Of a DNA stretch of 64,000 nucleotides, positions 48,498 to 61,489 are shown one piece after another. Position 1 is the stretch's first letter. Each line of letters opens with the position of its first letter. The translations under genes and the position numbers were made by a program. Source of the DNA: Caprimulgus europaeus. Its lineage: Eukaryota > Chordata > Aves > Caprimulgiformes > Caprimulgidae. The notes under the pieces were generated by a model. It worked only from the letters and a program-made list of their open reading frames with translations. It made no database searches and was not told the origin of the DNA. The DNA is taken from NCBI GenBank assembly GCA_907165065.1, contig OU015528.1, forward strand, positions 25,254,015-25,318,014, written 5' to 3'.

Positions 48498-51400
48498 AAA
48501 GGCAGACAGATCCCCACTGTCAACCAGGAACATCACCGTTTCCTCCTACGTTTACATAGTGACTTCAGCTTTATCAACCCCGAGTTTCTAGAAGATGAAT
48601 CACCACATATCTTGAGCACCGTTTTCTCCGCAAGCCGTTATTATTTCCTGGTCTGTGTGTCAAGATAAAAAACTCAAAGGTTGATGCAAAACTCATCCTA
48701 AAACTGCCTCTGGAGCTTCATCTTTGTAAATAAAGCCTAGATGATTTACCGCAACAGGACAAACACTTGCATATAGACCATCCCTTTGTCCTTTCCTCAG
48801 AATGCTCATGCCCACCCAGAACTGTCTCTCCCACTAGCTTTCCTTATCATAATATTTTTTTTAACAGCCCCACTTACTCGAGTGACTGAGATAGGTGATG
48901 GTATTAAGATAATTTTGGCAGATGACATCTTGGTATTTGTTTTCTTGGATGCCTGAAAGAAATAATAATAACTTTTTATTTCCCCTAGAAATATATTCAT
49001 CCTTCAGCGTAATCCTGAAAATATTTTCTGACTAATTATTAAAATCTAAATTTGAAAGTAATGTGAAACAGAACTTACAATGGAATAGTCTTGCAATTTT
49101 AACAATGGAACAACAACGACTTTGTTAAAAAGCAGTGGTAAAGTATATGTCATTGTAGTCCAAAATTGCTGTGTATCATGCCCTAATTTTCTTCAGAACT
49201 AAAGAATACATCTGTTTTCACACCTCACTTGAGAACATAGTTCTCTCTATGGCATTTTATTAAATTTGTTATTGTATTGTGCAGTAGCAGTACAATGCAG
49301 AGATACCACACACAACAGAGCTGTTGTTGCTCTGCTGTGAAGCAGATGTCAGGTTCAGTTACTTTCTTGATAAATTCTTTTTTTTTCTTTTTTTGAGGGA
49401 ACTGAAACACATACATTGCTGTTGTAAAATTCTGCTCATGTAGAAGTGAGGCAGCATTAGGATGTTTGGTAACAACCTGCTTCCCTTCTATGAAAGACAA
49501 CTAATGAAACGCTAATGAAATCTAAAGAAAACTATGAAGAGGAACAGGCTGGAGTGAGTCTGTGTGAACAGCAGTCTGAGGAAAATGACAGACTGTATTT
49601 TTTGTTGGAGCTTAATTCTATTCTCCAGTTTTTTATCTCACTGATACCAATGTTACTTCATTGACTCCACCACTATCTCTCTATTGAAAGGCCAATTTAG
49701 CCCAGCATAGCTATTCAGCTTGCTCTATCTATTTAAGCATGCTAGTGCCTAGCAGTCATTGGGATCTAAACATTAGCTTAAACTGCTCTGTTGAATAGAG
49801 ACACACATGTTTAGGTGTTCTCTGGAAATGAAGCTAGGGTGGGGAGTGGTCAGGAGGGAGACAGTGGGAAAAGGAAGAGTCGAAAAGAGAGAGAGATTGT
49901 TGGTCCATGAATAGTGACATCAGTGTGAAGGAAAAGTCTGAAGTTTTTCACTCTATTTTTTTCCAGTGGGAAAAAACAACGCAATTTTTCCCAGTAGAGC
50001 AAGGAAAAAAAATTATCTTTTCTGTAACACAGTGCCACACCAAATTTCTCATCAGATATATTTTTTTCTTTTAGCTCTTTTCCTTCTGTAGATGTGCTAA
50101 GAATCTATCCACAGCTTTCAAACAGAGCTGTAGCAGCTGCCTCTTGGCAAGCAACAACCATTGCACCTGCAGGAGCAGGTGTTTCTCTTTCAATGGGAAT
50201 TTCAGGATTAAAAAAAAAAAGTTCTCTCTAGAAGTTGGTAAAGCCAAAGACTTTTGAAATGGGAAACAGAAAACCAGCCTGCCCCTCACAGAACAGCTTG
50301 CCAAAGTAGTTGTCTGGAAAAGAGAGGACCAAGATTCAAGGCCCAGCTCCATGTAGCCTGCATTGAGGACATGAACATCCATTCTGGGTGAGTAGCTACT
50401 CTGTCTCTAGTTGGCCTAATTAATAATGCCAACAAATGGACAGTGATACTGAGCTCAAGATACTAGCTGGATTGCCACAGTCAGCTCTCTCACTCAGGAT
50501 ACACAAGCTTGAGAAATCAGTCTGAATCTGAGAAAAAAGAGCTTGAATTTTTTTGCCTGCATCATGGTTTCTTGTATCACACCCTGGTATTGTGTTACTG
50601 GTCACACTGTTTATGCAAGTCCTCAGTGTGACCAGAAATCCTATCCATCCATTCAAAATCTGCATATGATGACAAGGAAAAGTTTCTGTCTTCAACTTTT
50701 GTTGCCTGATTTTCTCCTTGAAACTCCCAATTAGCAATAACTACTGCACCAAATACATACATCTTGCCTGACACCTTCAGCATGAAAATTCAACTAGTGC
50801 CTATAAATTCCCTAAATGTGGATATGACACAGGCTAAACAACATACCTGTCACTTCTTTATACAGTCATGTTCAAACATGTATCTTATTTTCCACAGAAA
50901 TATTCAAGATTTTTTGAAAGTGACACTTTCTACAGAAGCTTCTGTTTTCCCATGAGCCATTTAGAAACACTGTGTCAGTTGACTTTTAAAGTTAGGCAAA
51001 CTGTTACTGTCAGAGTCTTCAATGTCTCCAATTTTATTCTGCTTTGTCTTCCTTCCAGATGTCATTAATTAAGGACATTATTCTGAAGCAGTAGTGTCTG
51101 AATATGCCAATGAAAATTAATTCAAATGACTCAACTTCTGACAACATATTTGTTTCTTTTTAAACAAAGAAGTACTAAGCCTTCCTGAATGCAGAAAAAC
51201 AAAAGGTTTAGAACAATCTGTTCAAATTTTGTGAGCTACTTCCAAGCTTTGCTTGCTGCCAGTTAGTCTATGGTTTTTTCAATCTGCTGAAAGCTAAGTA
51301 TAAGTCAAACTCTTGTTTTTTTCCTGAGAATTTCATAAATCACAGCTTTATCAATGGCTTTTGCCACTGTAACTTGCTGACTTCCTATAACACTGATTGT

Positions 51401-53239
51401 CTCTCATCTTCCTATGGAATACCTACATTTTCAGGAAAAAAAAAAAAAACAAACAAACCCAAAAACAAAAAAGAGAACAGCAAAGGTTTAGTGGTAGAGT
51501 CATTTCCATGTAAGTAGAAAATATGGCTAAAACAAACCATTAGACAAGCTCTGTAACAACTGCTGCAATCCATGGCAGGGACATAAGGAAAACAAATTAG
51601 ATCCACAAAGCACGTCTTGTCACTGGCTGCAGAGTCTAAAGAGAATGGATTGTTTCATTTCCTGGATTCATGGATTCCTAATGAAGTATAATTGTATCTC
51701 TATGATGGTTTCATGCTAATTGAAGGAGACTACAAAGGAAACCAGCTTCTGAAAGGAATTTTTTTAAATGGACAGCTAGCAATATTCTTCTTTCAAGGTA
51801 GTCACAGCTATTGTTCTCACCACTATTTCTATTATCAGTCTCATCTTTTCATTGAACACAGAGACATAGGAATAACGAGCATATAATATATTTTTTTATC
51901 ATATATAAATATTAATCTTTTAATATCTTCTTGCAAAAAAGTTGTGTTTTTAATTGGATTACAAATTTTCATTATCTTTCCTACATTGGCATGAAGTCAG
52001 CCTCGTATTTTCATGTTACACAATTCTAGGTTGTATTTTCTATGCCCTCTCTCTTTCATTTTCTTCTTGCACCCTAATACAGTAGGGAAGGTCCTGTCTT
52101 GATCCAGACCAGGACACCATTGTATATCAAGGATCTAGTGACCCACCTAACAGTTAACCTGAGCAGGCACAGGTCTGTGCCATGCTGTGCTGTGTGTGCA
52201 GCATGGACTTGAGGTTATGCCGGCCAATCCTTGGCTGGAGGATGAGCTCAGACACCTCACTAACGAAGGAGCCTGCAGACAGCTGCCACTTTCTGCCAGA
52301 GATTACACCATCTGTGTGGCCTTGCCTTTATCTAAAAGTGCTGCAAGAAGTTCTCATTAAAACATCGTTTATAAATAGAGTTGTTTTATTGTAAAAAAAA
52401 TATATGCAAGCTTGAATAGCCAAAAAGGAGAGATCCATGGGAGTGATCTGCACAGTGTGCCATGAGAAAATCCATTCAGGGTCCATCTAATGCTGCACAA
52501 ACACAGGGCTCCCAGCAGCTGAAGGGATGTAAGATATACTCCCTATCTATATTACTCTTCTTATTCTGTCTAAACAGTTATTTTATTAAGCTATTTGTTA
52601 TTGAGCCTTTCCTACTGAGATCCAGACAGAACCCTGCATTGTCTCTCTCCCTCTCTTTCCACACCCCACCCCACGAGGTGCAGAGTATGTACATTTACTG
52701 TTTCTACTTCTGATTCTTTTACACTCCAAAATTGTTAATTACAGATGCCGAGCACAAAGCCAGGTTTTTTCTAACTATTTTTCTCCCATATCCAAAGACA
52801 AGCTAATTATTCTGGCTCTGAGGCTACACAACAGAGATTTTGGAACTGAAAAGAAGTTGCAAAGCAGTGGCGGTGTAAGCTAGATTGCCTCTATGAAAGT
52901 GGAGGTTTAAGATCTCACACACTTGTTTTACGTACTGTGGCTCAGACATTGAGTAGTATCTTCTTACACTGTGACAATGTAATCCATTTTCATTACACTG
53001 TTGTAATCTCAGACCCCCTTTATACTGCTGAGACAACATAAATTAGCCTTAATGAGGCTGTACATGTAATTCATGGGGCTTTTGAACTCTCTTTACTTGA
53101 CCACAATGCACAAGCAGACCCTAATGTAAGCCAAACTTTATCCTGAAACCTCTTCTAAATGCATGCTTTGTTTTCCCCTGCTGAGGAAGAGTTCTTACAG
53201 TATTGTGAATAACCACAGCCCTTCCTTCACTTTCCTTCT
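48498..53239. other. Unannotated DNA, one G+C-richer patch
   Basis: No mobile element is assigned. A G+C-richer patch at 52062-52390 is listed separately. A pyrimidine tract ending TTTTAG (about 50074), a GGGTGAGTAG donor-like site (about 50388) and a TTCCTTCCAG acceptor-like site (about 51059) do not frame a convincing exon. The 103-codon minus-strand frame at 50071-50382 and the Cys-rich plus-strand frame across the same bases are unassigned. Confidence 0.5.
52062..52390. other. Unclassified G+C-richer patch
   Basis: About 330 bases with CpG sites and sequence unlike the flanks (for example GGTTATGCCGGCCAATCC) end in an ATTAAAACATCG stretch that resembles a weak poly(A) signal. This is the look of an old LTR or an untranslated exon, but I cannot match it to a family and I see no TG...CA ends with flanking duplications. 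Confidence 0.3.
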
Positions 53240-53611
53240 AGCCTGGAGAACAGAAGCCACAAGGGGAATCTCATCAATGTATAAATATTTAAAGGCAGTG
53301 TGTAAAGAGGACAGAGTCAGGCACTTTTCATTGGTGCCCAGTGAAAAGACCAGAAGCAATGAGCACAAACTGAAACACAAGACCTTCCCTCTAAATGTCA
53401 GGAAAAACTTTCTCACTGTGAGGGTGACCAAGCACAGGCACAGGTGACATAGGGAGATTGTGGAGTGTCTTTCCTTGGAGATATTAAAAACTCATCTGGT
53501 CATGGTCCTGGATAACCTGCTTTAGATGGCCCTGCTTGAGGAGGGCAGTGGGGTTGGACAAGGTGAATTCCAGGGGTCCTTCCCAACTTCAGCCACTCTG
53601 TGATTCTCCAT
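53240..53611 (+). mobile_element. Older CR1 LINE 3' end, plus strand
   Basis: It reads CCTGGAGAACAGAAGCC, GAATCTCATCAATGTATAAA, AAACTGAAACACAAGACC, GTGAGGGTGACCAAGCAC, CTTGGAGATATTAAAA and GGTCCTTCCCAACTTCAGCC, ending in a CTGTGATTCTCC tail. This pattern (LINVYKYLK-type coding, GDQ-type tail differing from the ATTCTATG octamer) marks another CR1 subfamily. Substitutions are frequent. The open frame 53163-53447 reads through it and is not a gene. Confidence 0.88.
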
Positions 53612-55335
53612 CCTTGTCAGAAAGCCAGCCTAGTCCTTGTCCATGTTTTGCCTCCCTTTTTTGAAGCTGAATTGAAGATCCTTAATAAGCCACACTCAGC
53701 AGTTTGTGAGAAGAAGAAGCTTCAAAAGGCTGAATTTGATGACTGCTGAGTTATCAAAGTTAATCACAAACACATTTAGAAAAACTCAATATATTTGATA
53801 ATTGTTACATGTTTGCAGCAAGTTCATCCCTCTTATGGTGAAAACCAGCTACCTACCTCCCATTTCAATAGGCATTTTTACATTTACCACCTCCTAGGAG
53901 ATAGATAAAACTACTGGACATTTTAGGGTGGTAAAATATCTATAGGTTCTAGGAGGTGATTCTTCACATCACATATTCCAACATGTCTATACCTCTTATA
54001 TACAAACCTCCAATACACCATACTTGCTGGCAGTCTTCAGAGGTGTCACAAGCTAAATGACCATAAGAAATCATATGTTCACATCCCCCAGCTGTTTGTT
54101 TAGATTCTTCCCTGGAGTGATTACCTTTGAGTACACAAAAATGCTAATGAAAAATGCATCATCAGTCTGGCACCTTACAGAAAACACACGTTTAAGAAAC
54201 AACCGGTGTTTAATAGACTTTCAAAATATTTTCCTTATCCAACTATCCCAGGTGACGAGTTATACAGAAATTCTTGAGTGTATATGGAAAAAAAAATAAT
54301 ATTTTCAGACATCACTTTGCTATTTGAACTTTTATGTTGACTTTTTCATAGGAATGATTTTTTTTTTTTTTTCCCCCTTTGGAAAAAATATGCACACTAA
54401 CTATTCTTTACAATATTTCTTTGGAAAGCATATCTTGTCTTTGCCTCCCCAAGTGACTCTGTAGCAAAGTTGAACTTCACTCCTTTTCAACCACTTTGGA
54501 GTTTTCCTTATTTTTATAAAGAATTATGGAAGTGGCTCTGATTGAATCAAATTATGCTCCAAAAGCTTTTGAAGAGAACATCAGTTTCTCCAGGCATTCA
54601 GAACTTTCTCTGTATGCTGAAAAATTTGATGGAAAGGTTTAATCAGGTTTGATCAAAGGGTCTCTTCTTCCAGGACCCAGATTTCCCCAAGTATAGTAGA
54701 ACTGGAATAATGAACATTAACAGTCAGAAATGTATACGTTAAAAAGGAAAATAATTCTAGGAATATTTTTTATCTTAGGAAATGTGTGTACAATCTTCAT
54801 TTCTAAATCTGCAAACACAATTCAATTCCACTCTACATCTTCTAATGTAATGAAACTTTATGTTTCTATAGACAATTACAATTTCAATAAAACATCACAT
54901 TTAGAATTTACAGTTCAAAGACATAAAATGGAAAATTAAAAAAAAATATGTAACATAACCAATCATGACAGTAAAAATTAGAAGAAGCATTGAGTGGAGA
55001 ATAAAGACCATAACAGTTTCTTTACGGAGGGAATTTGTGAATGTCAATTTTGTTGTCTCAGATGTTTTTAGAAACCCTGCAGATGCTGTTTCACTTCACC
55101 AATTCCTCATTCTACAGTTAAGATCCTACCACAGAAAGCCCACTGAAGTCAACAGAGCTCTTCTTGGGCACTGCAGCTCAGCTCTATATTATCAGCTTGA
55201 AGAGTCAATATGTATTTGTCTGCCTATTCACAGCAATTTTATTAATCTGAAGGAAAAAGCTTCTTAGGACTGTGGTGGTTGGAATTTTTACTAACGATTT
55301 ATTAATGAACTGAATTCAGAAATGTCTGAAACAAA
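53612..55335. other. Unannotated A+T-rich DNA
   Basis: No element or gene is recognised. A long T-run followed by C5 lies near 54358-54377. Frames at 54057-54299, 54730-54939 and 54965-55267 carry no family motif. Confidence 0.55.
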
Positions 55336-55413
55336 TGTTGCTGAAACTTTCCTACTTGACGCAGGAACTATGGCAAAGAGACCGCCCACGAAGGGCGAGG
55401 CTTGTGTGCCCCG

Positions 55414-55419
55414 TATAAG
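55414..55419 (+). promoter_or_regulatory. TATA box of the short LTR
   Basis: TATAAG lies 21 bases upstream of the ATTAAA signal, a spacing typical of compact retroviral LTRs. Activity is unknown. Confidence 0.45.
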
Positions 55420-55434
55420 CTTTTGTAACTACGC

Positions 55435-55440
55435 ATTAAA
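55435..55440 (+). terminator. Poly(A) signal of the short LTR
   Basis: ATTAAA, a common vertebrate poly(A) signal variant, sits between the TATA box and the GCCATTT block. Confidence 0.4.
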
Positions 55441-58157
55441 TGCCATTTGCTGCATCCTCATATTAGTGTTTGTGCTCTATGGCCCTGGGGTGGGGATAGC
55501 CCCAGGCCAGTCCAGCAGACGAGGGGAGCTTGCCAAGAAGGCTTAGCAACATACATCATCGTGTGAGAAAATTTTATACATTGCACAAGTATAAACTAAT
55601 TCCTATTTGCCCATAAACTGTCAGCACTTCATGCATATAAAGTATTTATAGATGCAACTGATAGTTCATGAAAGCTTTCTGCAGCGGACAAATTCCTAAG
55701 TACTGAATGCAACTAATTTCCATATTTTAGTTCAATTTGCATTGCAGCTGACTCTTCAGTGAGCCCTGAAATTAATATTAAATATTAAACCTGCCGGACA
55801 TTTTTTGAAGATTCTTTGTTAGTGTTTCAACTATGAGTACTTAATTTTGTTAGTTAGCAATTAAGTTCACATGAAAGGCTTAATAATTTCAACCATCTTG
55901 TCCTCTAAATCATAAAAAAATAAGATTTTTTTTTTTAGAAGAAACTTTAGATTATGAATAACTAAAGTGTTTGGGCTCTATTTACCTCCTTTTCAACTCA
56001 TATATACAGCTTGTTCCTGGAACATCAGGTGAGGTACTTTTTCGGTGTTCATCCTATTACCTTGAAACATCAGTATGTGCCGAAAGTGTTGCTATGTAAA
56101 TATGCTTCTGTAATATTTAGTAAAGCTCATTTCTGCCAAATGGGGCAATGAATGACAGTTTTGCTTGGATTTTAGGTGGTCTTTCCCTCATGTATTTTCC
56201 AGTTAATACTAGAAATTCTATGTGACATTATGTGAGACTTTTTTCAGCTGAAACATGAGGAAAAAAGGAACTGCAAAAAGCAGAGTGCAATGACTGTCAA
56301 AAAAGTAATGTACATTGTAGGGTGGCCAGAACACAAAGTCAAATATCGACAGGCCAGTAGGGATGAGACTTTTAGCTGTGGGAAAGCAGAGTTAAGTCTA
56401 CACAAAGATATTCTCATTGAAGTCTGACTGAATTAACAATGTATCACTTTATCTTCTGTTATTGTTTGTAAAAATGTTATGTGTTTTCACATCTTTATGA
56501 TTCCATAAACTCATACTATAAATGTTTGTAAAAGTGCTTAAATATATGAAAATTTGATTTTGTGTCTGTAAATATATACATCTGGTAAAGGTGGTGTACT
56601 TTATCTGAGCCTAAATCCCAGTCCCAGTAACAAAATCTCTTTATTGTTAGTAGTAGTTTACCTAAGAAAAGAGAACTGACCTGGGGGGGAAAACCTTTCA
56701 GGATGTAGGTCCAGAACCTAAATGTTTGCATTTATTTAAATCTAAGAAACCTTGATATATTTGAGGTAAACCAGAGAACATGTCTTAATAACAAGGTAAG
56801 AAAGGAAAGCTTTGGCATCAGCTTTCTGAGGCAGAAGCCAGTCATGACGATACATATATTTATATTTTTTAAGCTCTTGCATTTACTGAAGAAGGAAATT
56901 TTCAAAAGAAGCTAGACATCTAAGCCCCACTGAAGCTGGGTATTCAGTTCCCTTAGACTCTATGGAAAATTCTACCAACAAACAAAAATATTTTAAAGTC
57001 ATTTTGACTTTATATTACAATAATAAGATAATACATTAAATTCTCACTGACGGTAGCTAGTAATATTATTCTTCTCTTTCTATCAATTTTCCTAATTATT
57101 CTTAAAAATAAAAAATAAAAACACCCTATAGCTTTAAAAAGACCTGTCATGACATAGAAAACAATCAATGCAGCAGAGGTACGAGCTGTTTAAAATTGCA
57201 GTTGGAAAAACTAAGACTTTGTTTGATAAAAACCAACTTTAAGCAAAACAAGTGAATCAGTGTGGTTGAACTGTCAGGCTTTAATTGCTCCAAAAGGCTA
57301 ATGACAAAGGGGTAGAAGTGCCAGAAATTCACATGATTTATTATCTTCCTACATTTCAGTTTCAAGCAAATGTACAATCCCAGAGGGATTCTCAACAACT
57401 TCCTGACAGCCCCTCAGCATTGAATTAATACACAAGGTAAAAGAAAATTTAATGTAGAGTATCAGAACTGATTAATGGAAGTCATGTCAGCTGTCAGTCC
57501 TCTGCAAACTAATTAAGCAAAGCACTCAAGAAAACTCATATGAAGGTTGCCAGAACTTTTAAGTGGATCGTAAAAATAAGAGTAAATTATATTTTTTTTT
57601 AAAAAAGACATTTTTCCTTCAGTTTATTATATGTATTTATTTGGCCAACTGATTTCTGCAAAGAAATTAGAATATTAGTCCTACAAATTCACTGTAATTA
57701 TTTCTATTCGAGTTTTCTAATCTCTGGAGTGACTTTTTACCTTGAGGTCTTTTTTTTTTTCTTTGAGTTCTAAAACACCACTAAAGCCCAAACAAGTCTA
57801 GGTATGGCTCTCCTCGGCTGTCCTTTGGAAAAAAAAAAAAAAACAAAACAAAGCAAAAAAACAAAACAAACGGATCAAACCAGAATGGCAACCAGAGGCT
57901 AGGGACTGCTCCTATTTTATGATTGATTGACATTGAGTATCCTGGAGAAGAATAAGGCACATGGCTTGGAACAGAGTCCCACACATCTGCAAAGACAACT
58001 TGGCAGGCTCAAAGAGCCCCTGTCTGCCCCCAGGCACCCTGGTGAAAAGCCATCCTGTTAAATCAGAGGGCCAAATTCCTGCAGCTCTCAGTATGCAAAC
58101 TCAGCACAATAGCTCCCTTAAACCTTGTGAAAAGGTCATATTCCTTTTGCGCAGGGA

Positions 58158-58360
58158 GACTACCTCCACCATTACAGCCTTTAGGTCATGCTTGTCGCTG
58201 GCAGAAGCTGCAGGACAATGGATGTACAACTGCCGTATGCCTGCACCTTGATGCTGATTTCCATGAGCAAGCCCTAAGTACCATCCTAAATATCCTGCCA
58301 GACTTGTTCTTGCACATCCAGGCATGCTGTATTCTTCAGCCAGCACATCAGACTCTCTCG
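58158..58360 (+). other. Exon-like open segment
   Basis: TTCCTTTTGCGCAG precedes 58158 and CTCGAG|GTAATT follows at about 58360. Between them one frame is open for about 68 codons, with residues such as LHLDADFHEQALSTILNIL, and it meets TAA immediately after the donor-like GT. CpG sites are preserved here. The product is unrecognised, and the minus strand also has a 98-codon open frame, so a chance frame in G+C-richer DNA is equally likely. Confidence 0.18.
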
Positions 58361-59564
58361 AGGTAATTATGTCAGTGAAACTAAGCAAACACTTCACAGC
58401 AGAATGAACTCACCCAGGCAATCTATAAAGGATTAGGCGGTTGCCAGTGGATGAACATTTCTCACAGAATAATCATTCTACCTCTAATCCTCAGCCCTGT
58501 AGCTTAGGGAAAACCCACAAAATACCTGCCAAAAATGAGCTAAGATTCATAATACTGGATTAAAAAAAACAAACCACAGACTCAGCAGAGCTAGAGGTTG
58601 TACCATGCATAATGTGATTCCTCCCCTCTTTCAAAGATATAAATAACTTGTCAACTTTCTCCTTTCACCCTTTTTTCCCAAGATGGTCTACCTGCTAAAC
58701 GAGCTGAACTCCAGACAGGTGTTCTCTAATTCTGTTTTGTTTTGAAGTCTTCTGCTTTTCTTTCAGACCTGAAGCATGCCTAAATGCTTGCCTCATTTTT
58801 CCAAATGAGAAAAGAAATTGGTCGCTACCATGCCAACTAGAAAGCAACACCATGAGAACCTGTATATCTGTATCACTTTAAAGCTATTTCAGGATTAAAA
58901 CAGGATTCACAGGCTATTTCTTGAACAAAAGGGAAAGAAGGGGCATTTGATACCAAAATTATTTTCTGAAGCCAGATGCAAATGCATTCTGCAGGGATTT
59001 AACTCCTTGCCAGGCTGGCTACTTGTAATTATTTCACTTTGTACTAACTTGAGAGTAGGCTATTATCTTGAAGCAATCTGTTGCACTAGTGGATATTTTT
59101 CTACCCTGACTGTTTTAAAGGAAAATTGAATTTTTTACTAAATAAATTATTTCAAAAAGAGGGTTAGGGTGCAGCTGCTTGCCTTGCAAAATGTCAGCTT
59201 CTACCAAAAATCTCTTGCAGCTTTCCAGAAAAATACTTTCTAAACAGCAAACAACAAATATTCAGCTTGTGGGGTGATCTTTCTTTTATTACAAGGGCTT
59301 GAAGTTTCTTTGGGTTAAATACTCCAAGCAGTTCTGTTTCTGGTCTTGACCATTTTATGAACTTGTGTCACACTGTGGAGGACTATCACAAAAGTTACGT
59401 TCTCTTGTAATTTTCAGGTATCTGCACAAGCCAATGAAATAGCATAAATACTTTTTATACAGCTGACCTGCAATAAAATGAGCATTTTACAAACTGCAGA
59501 TGCATTTGGCAGCATGAATCTCAGCCAACATAAAGAGCTGGAGAGTGCCTAATGAGCTGTATGA

Positions 59565-59870
59565 GAACAAGACTTGCGGGGATACGTTAACTAACACAGC
59601 ACCAGCCGTGACCTCGCAGTCAGGGCTGACAGGAACAAGCCTGTGGCTGGTGACTAGCTGACTGCTAGCCTGCTGGCTTCTACAGCCTTGTCTTCACCCA
59701 TGTTCCTGAGCCAGGGGACAGCGTATAAGGTAAGGAGCAGATTGATGCAAGGCTTGCACAGCCACCACGGCACCACACTCTGCACAAGGAGGGTGTGCAT
59801 ACCCAGCAGCCCCAGAGCCTGTTAGTCTCAATCTTCTGACACTCTCTTGAGCTTAATAGGCACTTCATTT
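59565..59870. other. Unclassified G+C-richer patch
   Basis: About 300 bases with CpG sites, for example CCAGCCGTGACCTCGCAGTC and GGACAGCGTATAAGG, set in A+T-rich DNA. The latter has a TATA-like motif. It may be a decayed LTR or another transcription-unit relic, but no ends or family match are evident. Confidence 0.25.
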
Positions 59871-61489
59871 CATCCTTGACATGATAGTAAGAGACCTCAA
59901 GCAGAGTTTTAATTTTATCTCCTGCCTGCTGGCCACTTAGGATGTTTAACCTCCCTCACCTCCTAGTGCAGCTGACTAAACCAGATCACAGTACCAAGCA
60001 AAATGTTTCTTTTCAGGCAGAATGTGTAAAACCATTCTTTATCCAGATTTTTAATTTTGCACCAAAAAAAAACCCCAGTGAGATCAAAGGTATTTGAAAT
60101 TAAATAAAGGCACAGAATATACAAGTAGAATGACAGATGACAGAGGTCTGAAATACACTCAGCTGCTCTGAATTTTGCTAAGCCTTGGCTCTAGCAAAGC
60201 TGTTCAGTTGGACAGGGCAGCCTATAAAGCAGGAAATTAAATGGAATTTGAGTTAATTTTATTTCATCCTCTGTAGCAGATGTTCAGGTGTTCTGATGCA
60301 GTGACTCAAGCAAAGATGTCTTAAGGATTTTTATCACAGAAGCTCATCACAGAAGCCTACTATATGCAGTGTCAGCTAAAGGTGGTAAAATATATCTAAA
60401 TAAGAATTGAAAGATCCAAAGGAATAGAATAACAAAATAACTCTCTCTTGATTAGTAGAACGTGACTACCACACCTGCATTTTATCTTCACTTATCTCAG
60501 TCTCATTTTACCTCCTTTATCCTAGTCAGTGGAAGAGAGGAGAGTATTTCTTTCTGAAACTATTTGCTCACTTTAATATAGAACTACAAGAATATCCATA
60601 AAGAACAAAGACAAGGACAAGATTTTTGTTCAGACATTACTTAACAAAAGTTATAATACTATGATATAAGTGGAAATAGGAGCAGTTTGACTCCAGATAT
60701 TACCCCTTTCAGTATATTCTAGCGCAGACACCAAAACATAGCAAGCATATGTACTATCCAAAGTGCTATGATGCTTAAAATTTTAGGTAAGTCATGTATA
60801 AATTAGTTCCATGGTAAATAAAATTGGAGCATCTGTATATGTCTTTTTTTATCCTCTGAAGGGGTATTTTTATACTGTAAACTGAGAAAAAATAGCTCTG
60901 AAAAAAAAAAGGTAAATTTACTGACCTAGAGCAAATCAGAAATGGCATCTTTTACTTTCAGTTCCTTTTCCTACTATAAAACCACCGACAGCAAATTCTT
61001 CTATGTGATCTACCTGGAACAAGTGAATGCTGCTGCGAGTTCGGCATCTTCAGGAGGAACAGAGTCAGACAAAATTGGCTACACAGACTTCAAAGTAGAA
61101 TCCTGACCACAAACAATAATTGCAAAAGTTTGCTGGTTGTTTGGTTTTGTTTTTTTTTATTGTCACTCAATATATTACAGAAGTTCACGTCAGAAAAGAC
61201 AGCTTGGGTCATTCAACCTATCCTCCGCATTCTAAACTTCTCCCTACATCATTCTCATTCACACCTTGTTGCCTAACCTAAGCAGCTTCCCCCACAGTGC
61301 TGCAGCTGTCCCAGCTGTCCCCTGGCTTCTTCCTTGGAGGTCAGCTTCAGTGTCACTCTGCAACCCCACAGCTCCTTGACCACACATGTCCCTTGCCATA
61401 CCCAGGAGCACATAAACCCCACTTGGAGGTATAGGTAAAATGAAAGTGAGACAAATCTGTGCCACAGGGCTCTGCAACTTGATATCGTC

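Larger units (their letters stand above)
55336..55551 (+). mobile_element. Short LTR, alpharetrovirus/ERVK-like
   Basis: A 216-bp unit has 6-bp inverted ends, TGTTGC and GCAACA. Inside are TATAAG at 55414-55419, a poly(A) signal ATTAAA at 55435-55440 and, directly after, GCCATTTGCTGC and CATATTAGTGTTTGTGC. This order (TATA box, closely spaced ATTAAA, GCCATTT start of the downstream part, ATTGGTGT-like motif) is that of short avian alpharetrovirus-type LTRs. It is G+C-rich with CpG sites in an A+T-rich setting. Clear target duplications are not visible (AACAAA versus TACATC), so the ends are inferred from the inverted termini. No internal viral sequence adjoins it. The 74-codon frame over it is incidental. 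Confidence 0.62.
55552..61489. other. Unannotated DNA with two G+C-richer patches
   Basis: No mobile element is assigned. An exon-like segment at 58158-58360 and G+C-richer patches at 59565-59870 and 61260-61440 are of unknown nature. A/T homopolymers occur near 57733 and 57829-57843. A single TTAGGG at about 59162 is not telomeric. Confidence 0.5.

Noticed and set aside
50071-50388. 103-codon minus-strand frame and a Cys-rich plus-strand frame between acceptor-like and donor-like sites
   Set aside because: The Cys-rich frame stops well before the donor-like site, and neither product resembles a known secreted peptide or domain.
59158-59170. Telomere-like TTAGGG near GGGTTAGGG
   Set aside because: Only a single motif, not a tandem array.
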